From Microbacterium testaceum StLB037 (lineage in GTDB: Bacteria; Actinomycetota; Actinomycetes; Actinomycetales; Microbacteriaceae), in contig NZ_FNJN01000002.1 in assembly GCF_900104345.1 (NCBI RefSeq), forward strand, positions 248,001 through 312,000: 64,000 bases of DNA, given 5' to 3'. Both the position numbers and the translations under genes were made by a program. Each line of letters begins with the position of its first letter. Position 1 is the stretch's first letter. The notes beneath the pieces were generated by a model. The model was not told the DNA's origin, ran no database searches, and saw only the letters and a list, made by a program, of their open reading frames with translations. This document shows, piece after piece, positions 16,574 to 24,625 of this stretch.

Positions 16574-18013
16574 TCAGGGTAGCGAAGGGTGCTTTTCGAC
16601 CGGCGTGGGCCGCGTGGGGATCAACAGCGCCAGCACCAGGGCGATCGCGGCCGCCCCGATGCCCATCAGGAACGACACCTGGAACGCCTGCGAGGTCGGG
16701 ACGCGCGTCTCGCCCGAGCCGGTCGACAGGGTCGCGAGCACGACGCCGACGATCGCGGCGGCCGTGCTCGTCCCGAGCGAGCGCGCGAGGGCGTTCAGGC
16801 CGTTCGAGGCGCCGGTCTCGCTCGGCGGCACCGCGCGCATGATGAGCATGGGCATGGCGGCGTAGCCGAAGCCGATGCCGAAGCCGATCAGGATGTTCGC
16901 GACGACGAAGTGCCAGACCTCGGTCGAGAAGATCAGGCTGAAACCGTAGGCGAGGATGAGCGAGATCGAGCCGGCCACGAGCAGCACACGGGGTCCGATC
17001 GTCCGGGCCAGGGTGCCCGAGATCGGCGAGAGCACCATCATCACCAGGCCCGAGGGCATGACCACGAGGCTCGCGGCCAGCAGCGACAGGCCGAGTCCGA
17101 CGCCGGTCGCGACAGGAAGCTCGAGCATCTGCGGGTATGCGACGTTCGAGGTGAACAGAGCGAAGCCCATGGCGACGGATGCCAGGTTGGTGAGCAGCAC
17201 GGGGCGGCGCGCGGCGACGCGGAGGTCGAGCAGCGGGTTCTCGACGCGCAGCTCGTACCAGCCCCACACGAGCAGAACGAGGATGCCGCCGATGGCGAGG
17301 CCGAGCGTCAGCGGCGAGGTCCAGCCCCACGAGTTGCCACGCGAGACCGCGAGCAGCACGCCGATCAGGCCGATCGCGAGGCCGACGGCGCCGAGGTAGT
17401 CGAAGCGTCCCGCGGTGCGCAGCACGCTGACGGGGACGATCCACAGGATCAGCACGAAGACGACCGCGCCGAGGGCTCCGGCGATCCAGAACAGCCAGTG
17501 CCAGTCGGTGTTCTCGGCCACGAGGGCGCTGATCGGCAGCCCCAGGGCGCCGCCGACGCCGAGCGTCGCGCTCATGAGGGCGATCGCGCTGTCGACGCGG
17601 TTCTCGTGCAGCACGTCGCGCATGATCGAGATGCCCAGCGGCACGACGCCCACCACGGCGCCCTGCAGCGCGCGACCGATGATCATGCCGATGATCCCGG
17701 TCGACAGCGCCGCCACGACCGAGCCGAGCATCATCACGATCAGCAGCACGAGCACGATGCGGCGCTTGCCGTACATGTCGCCCAGGCGGCCCGCGATGGG
17801 GGTGATGACGGCGGCGGCGAGCAGCGTCGAGGTCACGACCCAGGCGGTGTCGTCGCGCGAGGCGTTCAGCAGTTGCGGCAACTGCGACTGGATGGGCACC
17901 ACGAGGGTGAACATGAACGAAGAGCACAGGCCCGCCAGGGCCAGGATCGCAACGACCAGCCCCTGGGGGCTGTTCCGGGACAATCTCTTACGCGCGCTTT
18001 CATCCCGTGACAT
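16574..18013 (-). CDS. MFS transporter, DHA2-type multidrug exporter
   Basis: ATG at 18013 with GGAGAG six bases upstream gives 479 residues and about 14 membrane helices, the DHA2 pattern. The MFS motif A is 'GRLGDMYGKRRIVL' between helices 2 and 3, and motif C-like 'GVGGALGLPISALVAE' lies in helix 5. Such proteins use the proton gradient to export drugs or metabolites. The substrate is unknown. It is divergent from metQ across 163 bp. Confidence 0.88.
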   Translation of the reverse strand: MSRDESARKRLSRNSPQGLVVAILALAGLCSSFMFTLVVPIQSQLPQLLNASRDDTAWVVTSTLLAAAVITPIAGRLGDMYGKRRIVLVLLIVMMLGSVVAALSTGIIGMIIGRALQGAVVGVVPLGISIMRDVLHENRVDSAIALMSATLGVGGALGLPISALVAENTDWHWLFWIAGALGAVVFVLILWIVPVSVLRTAGRFDYLGAVGLAIGLIGVLLAVSRGNSWGWTSPLTLGLAIGGILVLLVWGWYELRVENPLLDLRVAARRPVLLTNLASVAMGFALFTSNVAYPQMLELPVATGVGLGLSLLAASLVVMPSGLVMMVLSPISGTLARTIGPRVLLVAGSISLILAYGFSLIFSTEVWHFVVANILIGFGIGFGYAAMPMLIMRAVPPSETGASNGLNALARSLGTSTAAAIVGVVLATLSTGSGETRVPTSQAFQVSFLMGIGAAAIALVLALLIPTRPTPVEKHPSLP

Positions 18014-18156
18014 CGCTCTCCAGGCTACGCCTCCGCTGTGAGCCCGCGGGTCGATGAGGCGTGCGATCATCGCCGATGCCTCGGCATCCACCCAATCGAT
18101 TACTCCGCGTGACAGCCCGTTACCGGTCGTAACGCCTCGAATTCCGATCCCGGATG

Positions 18157-18172
18157 CCACGTGCTGACGTGG
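18157..18172. promoter_or_regulatory. Perfect inverted repeat just before the metQ start
   Basis: CCACGT-GCTG-ACGTGG forms a 6-bp stem with a 4-nt loop ending four bases before the metQ ATG. In RNA it would cover the ribosome-binding position; in DNA it could be an operator. Confidence 0.5.
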
Positions 18173-18176
18173 TCTC

Positions 18177-19079
18177 ATGACTACTCGCCGCACCGCACGA
18201 CTGGCCACGATCCTCAGTGCTTCCGCCGCTGCCCTGATGCTGACCCTCACCGGTTGCGCCGGGGGTGCGGCATCCGGAGACGACTCCTCGCGCATCGTCC
18301 TCGGCGCCGACGACGGCAACGAGGCGCACTGGACGGTGCTGAAGCAGAAGCTCGCCGAGGAGGGCATCAACCTCGAGGTGCGCACAATCAACGACGGCGT
18401 GCAGCTCAACCAGGGCGTGCAGGACGGCGAGCTCGACGTGAACCTCTTCCAGCACCTCATCTACCTGTCGCAGTTCAACGTCGAGAACAACGGCTCGCTC
18501 GTGCCGGTCGGTGCGACGGCGGTGTACCCGCTCGCGCTGTACTCCGAGAAGTACCAGGACGTGAAGGACCTGCCCGAGGGCGCGAAGGTCGCCATCCCCA
18601 ACAATCCGACCAACCTCGCCCGCGGTCTGCTCAACCTGCAGACGGCGGGGCTGTTGACGCTCAAGGACGGCGGCACCGCCTTCTCGACGCCGGCCGACAT
18701 CGTCTCGACCAAGGTCGAGCTGCTGCCCGTCGACACGAACCAGACCGTCACCGCGCTCAAGGACGGCAGCGCCCAGGCCGCGATTGTCAACAACACGCAG
18801 GCGCAGAAGGGCGGGCTCGGCGACGAGCTCATCATCTTCAAGGAAGACCTGAACAACCCGCAGCTCGCTCCGTACATCAACGCGTTCGTCACGCGCGACG
18901 ACAAGAAGGACGACCCGCGCTGGGCCAAGCTCGTCGAGGCGTACCACTCGACCGAGGTCGAGGCGGCGGTCACCGAGCTGAACCAGGGCAACCTGCAGTT
19001 CAAGACCGAGTGGACCGGCGCGCAGCTGCAGGACGAGCTGACGAGCCTCGAAGACGCCCTCAAGGCCCAGAAGGGATGA
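18177..19079 (+). CDS. metQ: Methionine ABC transporter substrate-binding lipoprotein
   Basis: The 300-residue protein has a lipoprotein signal with lipobox LTGC (Cys27) and the NlpA/MetQ fold: 'NDGVQLNQGVQDGELDVNLFQH', in two runs, and 'GATAVYPLALYSEKYQ' are typical, as is 'IPNNPTNLARGLLNLQ'. It captures methionine outside the membrane for MetNI. The gene overlaps metN by four bases (ATGA). No good Shine-Dalgarno is visible; a hairpin lies there instead. Confidence 0.93.
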   Translation: MTTRRTARLATILSASAAALMLTLTGCAGGAASGDDSSRIVLGADDGNEAHWTVLKQKLAEEGINLEVRTINDGVQLNQGVQDGELDVNLFQHLIYLSQFNVENNGSLVPVGATAVYPLALYSEKYQDVKDLPEGAKVAIPNNPTNLARGLLNLQTAGLLTLKDGGTAFSTPADIVSTKVELLPVDTNQTVTALKDGSAQAAIVNNTQAQKGGLGDELIIFKEDLNNPQLAPYINAFVTRDDKKDDPRWAKLVEAYHSTEVEAAVTELNQGNLQFKTEWTGAQLQDELTSLEDALKAQKG

Positions 19080-20101
19080 CCGCGGTCATCGAGCTGCGGG
19101 GCGTCACGAAGAGCTTCCGCACCGATCGCCGCACCTCCACCACCGCCGTCGACGACGTGTCGCTCTCGGTCGAGGAGGGGTCGATCGTCGGGGTGATCGG
19201 ATACTCCGGCGCCGGCAAGTCCACCCTCGTCCGGCTGCTCAACGGGCTCGAGCAGCCGACGTCCGGCACCGTCGAGGTGCTGGGAGTGAACGTGGGGGAT
19301 GCCACGGAGGCGAAGCTCCGCGACCTGCGGCGCCGCGTGGGGATGATCTTCCAGCAGTTCAACCTCTTCACCTCGCGCACGGTGGCGGCCAACGTCGCGT
19401 ACCCGCTGAAGGTGGCGGGGTGGAAGAAGGCCGACCGTGACAAGCGCGTTGCCGAGCTGCTCGACTTCGTCGGCATCGGCGATAAGGCGAAGCAGTACCC
19501 GCGGCGCCTGTCGGGCGGGCAGAAGCAGCGCGTCGGCATCGCCCGTGCGATCGCGACCGACCCGCGCATCCTGCTCGCCGACGAGGCCACCAGCGCCCTC
19601 GACCCGCAGACCACGGCCGAGGTGCTCGACCTGCTGCGAGAGATCAATCGCCGCCTGGGCATCACGATCGTCGTCATCACGCACCAGATCTCGATCGTGC
19701 ACGAGCTGTGCGATCAGGTGATCGTGATGGACGGCGGACGGGTCGTGGACAGCGGGGACACGTACCGCGTGTTCGCCCACCCCCGCGCCGACCTCACGAA
19801 GCGCTTCGTGGCCGCCGTGACGCAGGGCGTGCCCTCGGGCGAGGCGCTGGCGGCGCTCGCCGCGGGCGGGGGAGAGCTCGTGAGCGTCGAGGTCAACGAG
19901 TTCTCGAGCGAGGACGTCTCGGCGGTGTTCCACCGCCACGGCGTCCGTCATTCCGTCGTCTACGGCGGGGTGACCGACGTCCTCGGCCGACAGCTCGGCA
20001 CCCTGACCTACCGCGTGCACGCCGACGACCTCGATGCGGTGGTTGCGGAACTGCGCGCGCACACCGAGGTCGTCGTGCCGGCGAGGGAGGTGCGCTCGTG
20101 A
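19076..20101 (+). CDS. metN: Methionine ABC transporter ATP-binding protein
   Basis: The 341-residue ATPase has Walker A 'GYSGAGKST', Q-loop 'MIFQQFNLF', signature 'LSGGQKQRVGIARA' and Walker B 'ILLADEATSALD'. A C-terminal NIL domain of about 75 residues should sense intracellular methionine and close the transporter. Start ATG 19076 overlaps metQ and the end overlaps metI (GTGA). Confidence 0.95.
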   Translation: MTAVIELRGVTKSFRTDRRTSTTAVDDVSLSVEEGSIVGVIGYSGAGKSTLVRLLNGLEQPTSGTVEVLGVNVGDATEAKLRDLRRRVGMIFQQFNLFTSRTVAANVAYPLKVAGWKKADRDKRVAELLDFVGIGDKAKQYPRRLSGGQKQRVGIARAIATDPRILLADEATSALDPQTTAEVLDLLREINRRLGITIVVITHQISIVHELCDQVIVMDGGRVVDSGDTYRVFAHPRADLTKRFVAAVTQGVPSGEALAALAAGGGELVSVEVNEFSSEDVSAVFHRHGVRHSVVYGGVTDVLGRQLGTLTYRVHADDLDAVVAELRAHTEVVVPAREVRS

Positions 20102-20757
20102 ACAAGTGGGACACCCTCACCCCGGTGCTGATCCAGTCGATCGGCGAGACCGTCTACATGGTGGCCGTCTCGCTGCTGATCTCGGGCGTCGCGGGACTCG
20201 TCATCGGGGCGCTGCTGTACGCGACGCGCCCCGGGAATCTCTTCGCGAACCGGGCGGTCTTCGCGGTCGCGAACCTCGTGATCAACCTCATCCGGCCGAT
20301 CCCGTTCATCATCTTCCTCACCGCCGTGGCCCCGGTCACGCGCGCGGTGACGGGGACGACCCTGGGAACGGATGCCGCGATCGTGCCCATCACGATCATG
20401 GCCACGGTCGTGATCGCCCGCGTCGTCGAACAGAACCTCGTGGCCGTCGATCCCGGAACCGTCGAGGCGGCCCGGGCCGTGGGCGCGCGCCGCATCGGCG
20501 TGCTCTTCGGCGTGGTCATTCCCGAGGCCCTCGCCCCGCTGATCCTCGGCTACACGTTCATGTTCATCGCGGTCGTCGACATGTCGGCGATGGCCGGGTA
20601 CATCGGCGGCGGCGGACTCGGAAACTTCGCGATCATCTACGGCTATCAGCAGTTCAACCAGCAGGCGACGTGGGTGACGGTGGCGATCATCGTCGTCATC
20701 GTGCAGGCGGGCCAGCTGATCGGCAACGCACTGGCGCACCGCATTCTGCGCCGCTGA
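20098..20757 (+). CDS. metI: Methionine ABC transporter permease
   Basis: GTG at 20098 overlaps the metN stop by four bases and gives 219 residues with five to six membrane helices. The coupling (EAA) loop reads 'EAARAVGARRIGVLFGVVIPEA'-like around residues 122-142, and 'YIGGGGLGNFAIIYGYQQFN' is specific to MetI. It forms the membrane channel with MetN. Confidence 0.94.
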   Translation: MNKWDTLTPVLIQSIGETVYMVAVSLLISGVAGLVIGALLYATRPGNLFANRAVFAVANLVINLIRPIPFIIFLTAVAPVTRAVTGTTLGTDAAIVPITIMATVVIARVVEQNLVAVDPGTVEAARAVGARRIGVLFGVVIPEALAPLILGYTFMFIAVVDMSAMAGYIGGGGLGNFAIIYGYQQFNQQATWVTVAIIVVIVQAGQLIGNALAHRILRR

Positions 20758-20864
20758 CGGGGCGGGGCAGGGTGGCGCACCTGGGCACACGTGCCGGGTG
20801 CGCCACCCCGCGCCCGCCCCGGCCCGCGCTCGGCGTGCGCTGCCCGCCCTCGTCCCGGCCCGCT

Positions 20865-20879
20865 TAGCCTCGGAGGATG
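20865..20879 (+). promoter_or_regulatory. Leaderless promoter of the DoxX-like gene
   Basis: TAGCCT (20865-20870) ends six bases before the ATG at 20877. GGAGG touches the start codon and is too close for ordinary ribosome binding. Confidence 0.55.
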
Positions 20880-21287
20880 AGCCTCCCCCGCACACTCGCT
20901 TGCTGGCTGCTCGGTGCCGCACTCGTGTTCACCGGCACCGCGCATCTGACCTTCGCCCGCGACGCGTTCGTCGCTCAGGTGCCCGCGTGGCTTCCGCTTC
21001 CGGTCGACGTGACGGTCGTGGCATCCGGGGTCGTCGAGATCGCCCTCGGACTCGCCCTCCTCGTCCTCGGCCGCCGGCGCGTCGCGGTCGGCTGGATCGT
21101 CGCGGCCTTCTTCGTCGCGATCTTCCCCGGCAACATCGAGCAGTTCGTCCGGGGCACAGACGCCTTCGGCCTCGACACCGACCTCGCCCGCGGCATCCGC
21201 CTGCTCTTCCAGCCCGTGTTGGTGATCTGGGCGCTGTGGTCGACCGGGGCGTGGAAGGCCTGGCGCACGCGCCGACGAGCCCGCTGA
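20877..21287 (+). CDS. DoxX-like small membrane protein
   Basis: The 136-residue protein has four membrane helices and the DoxX-family pattern 'GAALVFTGTAHLTFARDAFVAQVPAWLP', in two runs, plus 'FFVAIFPGNIEQFV'. The function of this family is uncertain; some members take part in redox homeostasis. It is a single-gene unit, with repeat copy C beyond its stop. Confidence 0.8.
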   Translation: MSLPRTLACWLLGAALVFTGTAHLTFARDAFVAQVPAWLPLPVDVTVVASGVVEIALGLALLVLGRRRVAVGWIVAAFFVAIFPGNIEQFVRGTDAFGLDTDLARGIRLLFQPVLVIWALWSTGAWKAWRTRRRAR

Positions 21288-21331
21288 GCCACATCTCGCA
21301 TCCCGCGCCGCGCCGCGGCACCCCCTCTCGA

Positions 21332-21381
21332 GTGTCCAAAACACCCGGACGATTCTCGAATCCGTCCGAGTTTTCGGACAC
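21332..21381. repeat. Palindromic intergenic repeat, family 1, copy C (degenerate)
   Basis: Left arm GTGTCCAAAACACCCGGACG (21332-21351), 11-nt loop with TTC/GAA (21352-21362) and right arm CGTCCGAGTTTTCGGACAC (21363-21381), which has lost one base. It lies 45 bp past the DoxX-like stop. Confidence 0.88.
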
Positions 21382-21516
21382 ACAACGGAGTGAGGGCCCC
21401 GCTCCGTGGAGCGCGCGCGGTATCGATTTCGTCTCGACATTTCCCGCCCGCGCATCCTGCATTCGTAATCCGTCCAGGTGCCTTTAGCGCGGTCGGGCGA
21501 CCTGCATTCCCCTGAA

Positions 21517-21555
21517 TAGACTCGCGAAGTTGTCCACACGGGGGAAGGGGAATCC
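21517..21555 (+). promoter_or_regulatory. Promoter and ribosome-binding site of the small upstream ORF
   Basis: TAGACT (21517-21522) is a good -10 element. GGGGGAAGGGGA (about 21540-21551) is a strong purine-rich ribosome-binding site in front of the ATG at 21556, whereas the following GTG at 21603 has none. Confidence 0.55.
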
Positions 21556-21606
21556 ATGCGATTCCGGAATGCAGTGGTCCGAACGAAGGCGGCGGTGGCC
21601 GCGTGA
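21556..21606 (+). CDS. 16-residue upstream ORF coupled to the HNH nuclease gene
   Basis: ATG at 21556 follows a strong ribosome-binding site and encodes MRFRNAVVRTKAAVAA. Its TGA (21604-21606) overlaps the GTG (21603-21605) of the nuclease gene, the GTGA arrangement of coupled genes. The peptide is basic and has no known family. It may exist only to bring ribosomes to the nuclease start or to make its translation conditional. Confidence 0.5.
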   Translation: MRFRNAVVRTKAAVAA

Positions 21607-22988
21607 CGAATGCGACGCCGGGGTGGTACCCCGACACCGAGACTCCCGGACGCCTGCGCTGGTGGGACGGCCGCCAGTGGACGAATGACTTCACCCCGCT
21701 GCCGCCCGCGCCGACCGTGACCACCGCCCCTCCGCCGGCGGCACCGGGCGCGGCGCGCCCCTGGTTCTCGCGCGTTCCGATGTGGGGCCGGATCGTGGCC
21801 GGCCTCGTCCTGCTCGTGGCGCTGTGGCTGCTCGCCCCGTTCGTCGCAATGGTCGCCCTCGTGGTGCTCGTCACCGGGATCGTCTCGCTCGCGCGCGACA
21901 CCCCGACCTGGTTGCGGTTCCGCTCGCGCTCCAGCGCCGCGATCTGGACGGTCGCCGCCGTCGTCGCCTTCGGGGTCGCGGGAGGCATCACGGGGGCCAC
22001 CTCTCCGAAGCACGCGACCCCGGTCGCCCAGGCGGTGCCGGCCGCGGCGGCTTCTCCGACGCCGTCGCCCACTCCCACGGCATCCGCCACCCCCTTCGCC
22101 GACGATCAGGCCGCGCTCGCCGCATTCGCGGGACAGCCGGGTACCGTCGCCGACGCCTCGGCGACCACCGACAAGACAGCGCTCTCGGTGCTCGACACTC
22201 TCGCCGTGAAGGGGCGCGCGCCCAAGACCGGGTACGACCGCGCCCAGTTCGGGCAGCGCTGGCTCGACGTCGACCGCAACGGATGCGACACCCGCAACGA
22301 CATCCTCGGCCGCGACCTGAAGGATGCCGTGCGCTCCGGAACCTGCCGAGTGACCGGCGGCACGCTCGCCGACCCGTACACGGGGCGGAGCATCGCCTTC
22401 GTCCGCGGCCAGGGCACCTCGGAGCTCGTGCAGATCGACCACGTCGTCGCGCTGTCCGACGCGTGGCAGAAGGGCGCCCAGCAGCTCACCGCCGACCAGC
22501 GCGCGAGCTTCGCCAACGACCCCCTCAACCTGCTCGCCGTCGACGGCGCGGCCAACACGCAGAAGAGCGACGGCGATGCGGCCACCTGGCTCCCCGCGCA
22601 GAAGAGCTACCACTGCACCTACGTCGCCGCGCAGATCGCGGTCAAGGCCACCTACGGGCTGTGGGTGACCGAGGCGGAGCGCGATGCGATGAAGCGGGTG
22701 CTCGAGGCGTGCCCCGATCAGCTCGTGCCGACCTCGGCCTTCGCCGCTCCGGCGCCGGCCCCGGTCGTGGAGCCCGAGCCGGTCGTCGCTCCGGTCGTCG
22801 CGCCCGAGCCGGCCCCGGCGCAGCCTCAGCCCGCCCCCGCCGAGCCCGCGCCGGCGCCGCCCGCAGAGGACGCGTACTACGCCAACTGCGACGCCGTTCG
22901 CGCGGCGGGCAAGGCGCCCCTGTATCGGGACCAGCCGGGTTACCGGTCGAAGCTGGACCGCGACAACGACGGCGTGGCCTGCGAGTGA
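21603..22988 (+). CDS. Membrane-anchored HNH nuclease with DUF2510 and Excalibur domains
   Basis: The 461 residues start with a DUF2510 domain (1-25, 'PGWYPDTETPGRLRWWDGRQW'-type, shown here in part), then two to three membrane helices (about 60-95 and 115-135) and a Ser/Pro linker. An HNH/DUF1524 domain at about 195-370 has 'QIDHVVALSDAWQKGAQ', 'FANDPLNLLAVDG' and 'WLPAQKSYHC'. A Pro/Ala/Glu linker leads to an Excalibur calcium-binding domain ('NCDAVRAAGKAP', 'DRDNDGVACE'). The nuclease is therefore outside the membrane and may degrade extracellular DNA. The His-Asp pair of the nuclease motif is intact. Confidence 0.85.
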   Translation: MTNATPGWYPDTETPGRLRWWDGRQWTNDFTPLPPAPTVTTAPPPAAPGAARPWFSRVPMWGRIVAGLVLLVALWLLAPFVAMVALVVLVTGIVSLARDTPTWLRFRSRSSAAIWTVAAVVAFGVAGGITGATSPKHATPVAQAVPAAAASPTPSPTPTASATPFADDQAALAAFAGQPGTVADASATTDKTALSVLDTLAVKGRAPKTGYDRAQFGQRWLDVDRNGCDTRNDILGRDLKDAVRSGTCRVTGGTLADPYTGRSIAFVRGQGTSELVQIDHVVALSDAWQKGAQQLTADQRASFANDPLNLLAVDGAANTQKSDGDAATWLPAQKSYHCTYVAAQIAVKATYGLWVTEAERDAMKRVLEACPDQLVPTSAFAAPAPAPVVEPEPVVAPVVAPEPAPAQPQPAPAEPAPAPPAEDAYYANCDAVRAAGKAPLYRDQPGYRSKLDRDNDGVACE

Positions 22989-23019
22989 TGAGCGCGCCGC
23001 TCACCCGCTGAACGCCTGA

Positions 23020-23052
23020 GACGCGCCGCTCCCTCATCGGGGGCGGCGCGTC
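23020..23052 (+). terminator. Terminator of the HNH nuclease gene
   Basis: GACGCGCCGC (23020-23029) and GCGGCGCGTC (23043-23052) make a perfect 10-bp stem, 31 bp past the stop codon. There is no T-tract, as is usual in this genome. Confidence 0.65.
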
Positions 23053-23078
23053 ACACATAGTCGGCAGAGGGCCGTATG

Positions 23079-23117
23079 CCATGGCCCCGGGCCCGGGCCG
23101 GGCGAGACCGGCCATGG
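23079..23117 (-). terminator. Hairpin beyond the TetR gene
   Basis: CCATGGCC (23079-23086) and GGCCATGG (23110-23117) pair around a GC-rich loop. It begins 10 bp past the minus-strand stop at 23127 and stands back to back with the previous terminator. Confidence 0.5.
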
Positions 23118-23126
23118 TCCCTTCGC

Positions 23127-23765
23127 TCAGGCGGAGGCGGCCCCGCGCGTCAGCCCGAGGATGCAGCCCTCGACCGCGGCGACCCGCACCCGCTGGGTGT
23201 CGGCGTGCAACACGCTCTGGCTCACCGCCCCGACGTGAGCGGCGACGACCGCGCGCGTGAAGAGGGCGGGGTCGATCACCGGATGCAGGCCGATGCGCGA
23301 GAGGCACTCGACGAGCAGCGGCTGCAGCGTGTCGTGGAAGTGATCGGTGTGCGCGGTGAGCAGCATCCGGACCTCCTCGTCGTGACGCGCCCGCGTGATG
23401 AGCACCGAGCGGATCGCGTACCACTTCTCCTCGGGAGGGAGCCCCTCGACGACGCCGCGCACGATGTCGTCGAGGGTCGGCTGCTCGCTGCTGCGGGCGT
23501 CGCCGAGCATGTCGCTCAGCAGCTCGAACACCAGCTCCGCCTGCTGCTCGTAGACCGCGAAGAACACCTCGTCGACCGAGCGGAAGTTCGAGTAGAACGC
23601 CCCGCGCGTGTACCCCGCGCGCCGCGTGATGGCCTCGACGCTCACCGAGGTGCTGCCGGTCTCGTCGAAGATCGCCTCGGCGGCCGCGATCAGTGCGGTG
23701 CGGGTGCTGCTGCGGCGTCGCACGGGCTTCGGCGCCTCTGCGGGGGTGGTCGTCACGGGCTCCAC
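23127..23765 (-). CDS. TetR-family regulator of the acetoacetate decarboxylase-like unit
   Basis: The 212-residue protein has the helix-turn-helix 'AITRRAGYTRGAFYSNFRS' (about 46-64) preceded by 'ALIAAAEAIFDETGSTSVSV', and a helical effector domain. GTG at 23765 starts one base after the stop of the decarboxylase-like gene, so the two are one transcript; GTG 23756 is an alternative start. It probably binds the repeated sequence at 24542-24574 between the two divergent catabolic genes. The ligand is unknown. Confidence 0.87.
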   Translation of the reverse strand: MEPVTTTPAEAPKPVRRRSSTRTALIAAAEAIFDETGSTSVSVEAITRRAGYTRGAFYSNFRSVDEVFFAVYEQQAELVFELLSDMLGDARSSEQPTLDDIVRGVVEGLPPEEKWYAIRSVLITRARHDEEVRMLLTAHTDHFHDTLQPLLVECLSRIGLHPVIDPALFTRAVVAAHVGAVSQSVLHADTQRVRVAAVEGCILGLTRGAASA

Positions 23766-23766
23766 G

Positions 23767-24528
23767 TTACGCAGCGGCGGCGCGGTTCACCTCGTCGAGG
23801 TAATCGACGACCGGGCGGACGGGGGCGAGGGTCAGGTCGGTGACGATGTGCGAGGCGCTGACGATCTCGCGCACGGGGAGGTCGGCCATCGGGGCGAGCG
23901 CGTGCTCGAAGAGTTGCAGGCGGGCGGGTCCGGTCCACGCCTCCTTCACCACGATGTCGGTGATCTCGGTGCGCACGAGGTGCGCCGCGCGCACACCCTG
24001 CGTGAAGACGTCGGGCACGAGCTTGACCATGAAGGTCGGCACCGTGATCTGCGCCTTCGCCTCGTCGAGGTCGAGCGGCTCCCACTTGTAGCCCATGGTG
24101 GCCGTGGCCACGCGCTCGCCGCCGCGATCGAGGGTGCCGACGAGGGCACCCTGGTCGACGCGCAGGTCGGGGGTTCCGGTCACCTTCGGGTAGGCGCTGA
24201 GCTCTCGCCCCGACACGGTGGCGGCGAAGTTGTCGAGGTACATCGCGTGCAGGTACTCGCCGCGCTCGCCGTCGAGGGTGACGGGGATCGCCTGTCCCGA
24301 CTCGACGTAGGGGCCGTAGCCGTCGACCTCGCCCATCTTCATGACCTCGAAGCGCACGAGCGGCTCGTCGATCTCGAGCGGCTCCGGAACCACGGCGCGC
24401 AACGCCTCCGCATCCGTTCGATAGACGACGTTGAAGTACTCGCGGTTCAGGAAGCGCGTGGCCCGCAGCGGGTAGACGGGGGCGGTCAGCGGCGTGGTGC
24501 CGCGGCGGAGGATCTCGAGGGGGTTCAT
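23767..24528 (-). CDS. Acetoacetate decarboxylase-family protein
   Basis: The 253 residues align with clostridial acetoacetate decarboxylase without offset: Arg29 ('NREYFNVVYRTD'), Glu61 ('RFEVMK'), Glu76 ('YVESGQ') and the Schiff-base Lys115 ('ELSAYPKVTG') are all present. The neighbouring Lys116 of the classical enzyme is Val. The reaction would be acetoacetate to acetone and CO2, or decarboxylation of a related 3-oxo acid. It is divergent from a 3-hydroxyacyl-CoA dehydrogenase and followed by a TetR regulator. Confidence 0.85.
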   Translation of the reverse strand: MNPLEILRRGTTPLTAPVYPLRATRFLNREYFNVVYRTDAEALRAVVPEPLEIDEPLVRFEVMKMGEVDGYGPYVESGQAIPVTLDGERGEYLHAMYLDNFAATVSGRELSAYPKVTGTPDLRVDQGALVGTLDRGGERVATATMGYKWEPLDLDEAKAQITVPTFMVKLVPDVFTQGVRAAHLVRTEITDIVVKEAWTGPARLQLFEHALAPMADLPVREIVSASHIVTDLTLAPVRPVVDYLDEVNRAAAA

Positions 24529-24541
24529 CGGTCATCACCTG

Positions 24542-24574
24542 TTCAGTACGAAGTGTATTGAGTACAGTGTGTAT
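24542..24574. promoter_or_regulatory. Tandem direct repeat, probable TetR operator
   Basis: TTCAGTACGAAGTGTAT (24542-24558) and TTGAGTACAGTGTGTAT (24558-24574) agree at 13 of 17 positions and share one base. The AT-rich block lies between the two divergent catabolic genes. Binding by the TetR protein encoded at 23127-23765 is inferred. Confidence 0.55.
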
Positions 24575-24625
24575 CGAGGGATTCGCATCCGCAAGGCGAG
24601 CCTCTGCTCCACGAGAGGAAACGAC

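Noticed and set aside
18014..18176. SAM-responsive riboswitch before metQ
   Set aside because: I could not fold any known SAM class onto this 163-bp region; only a short hairpin is clear.
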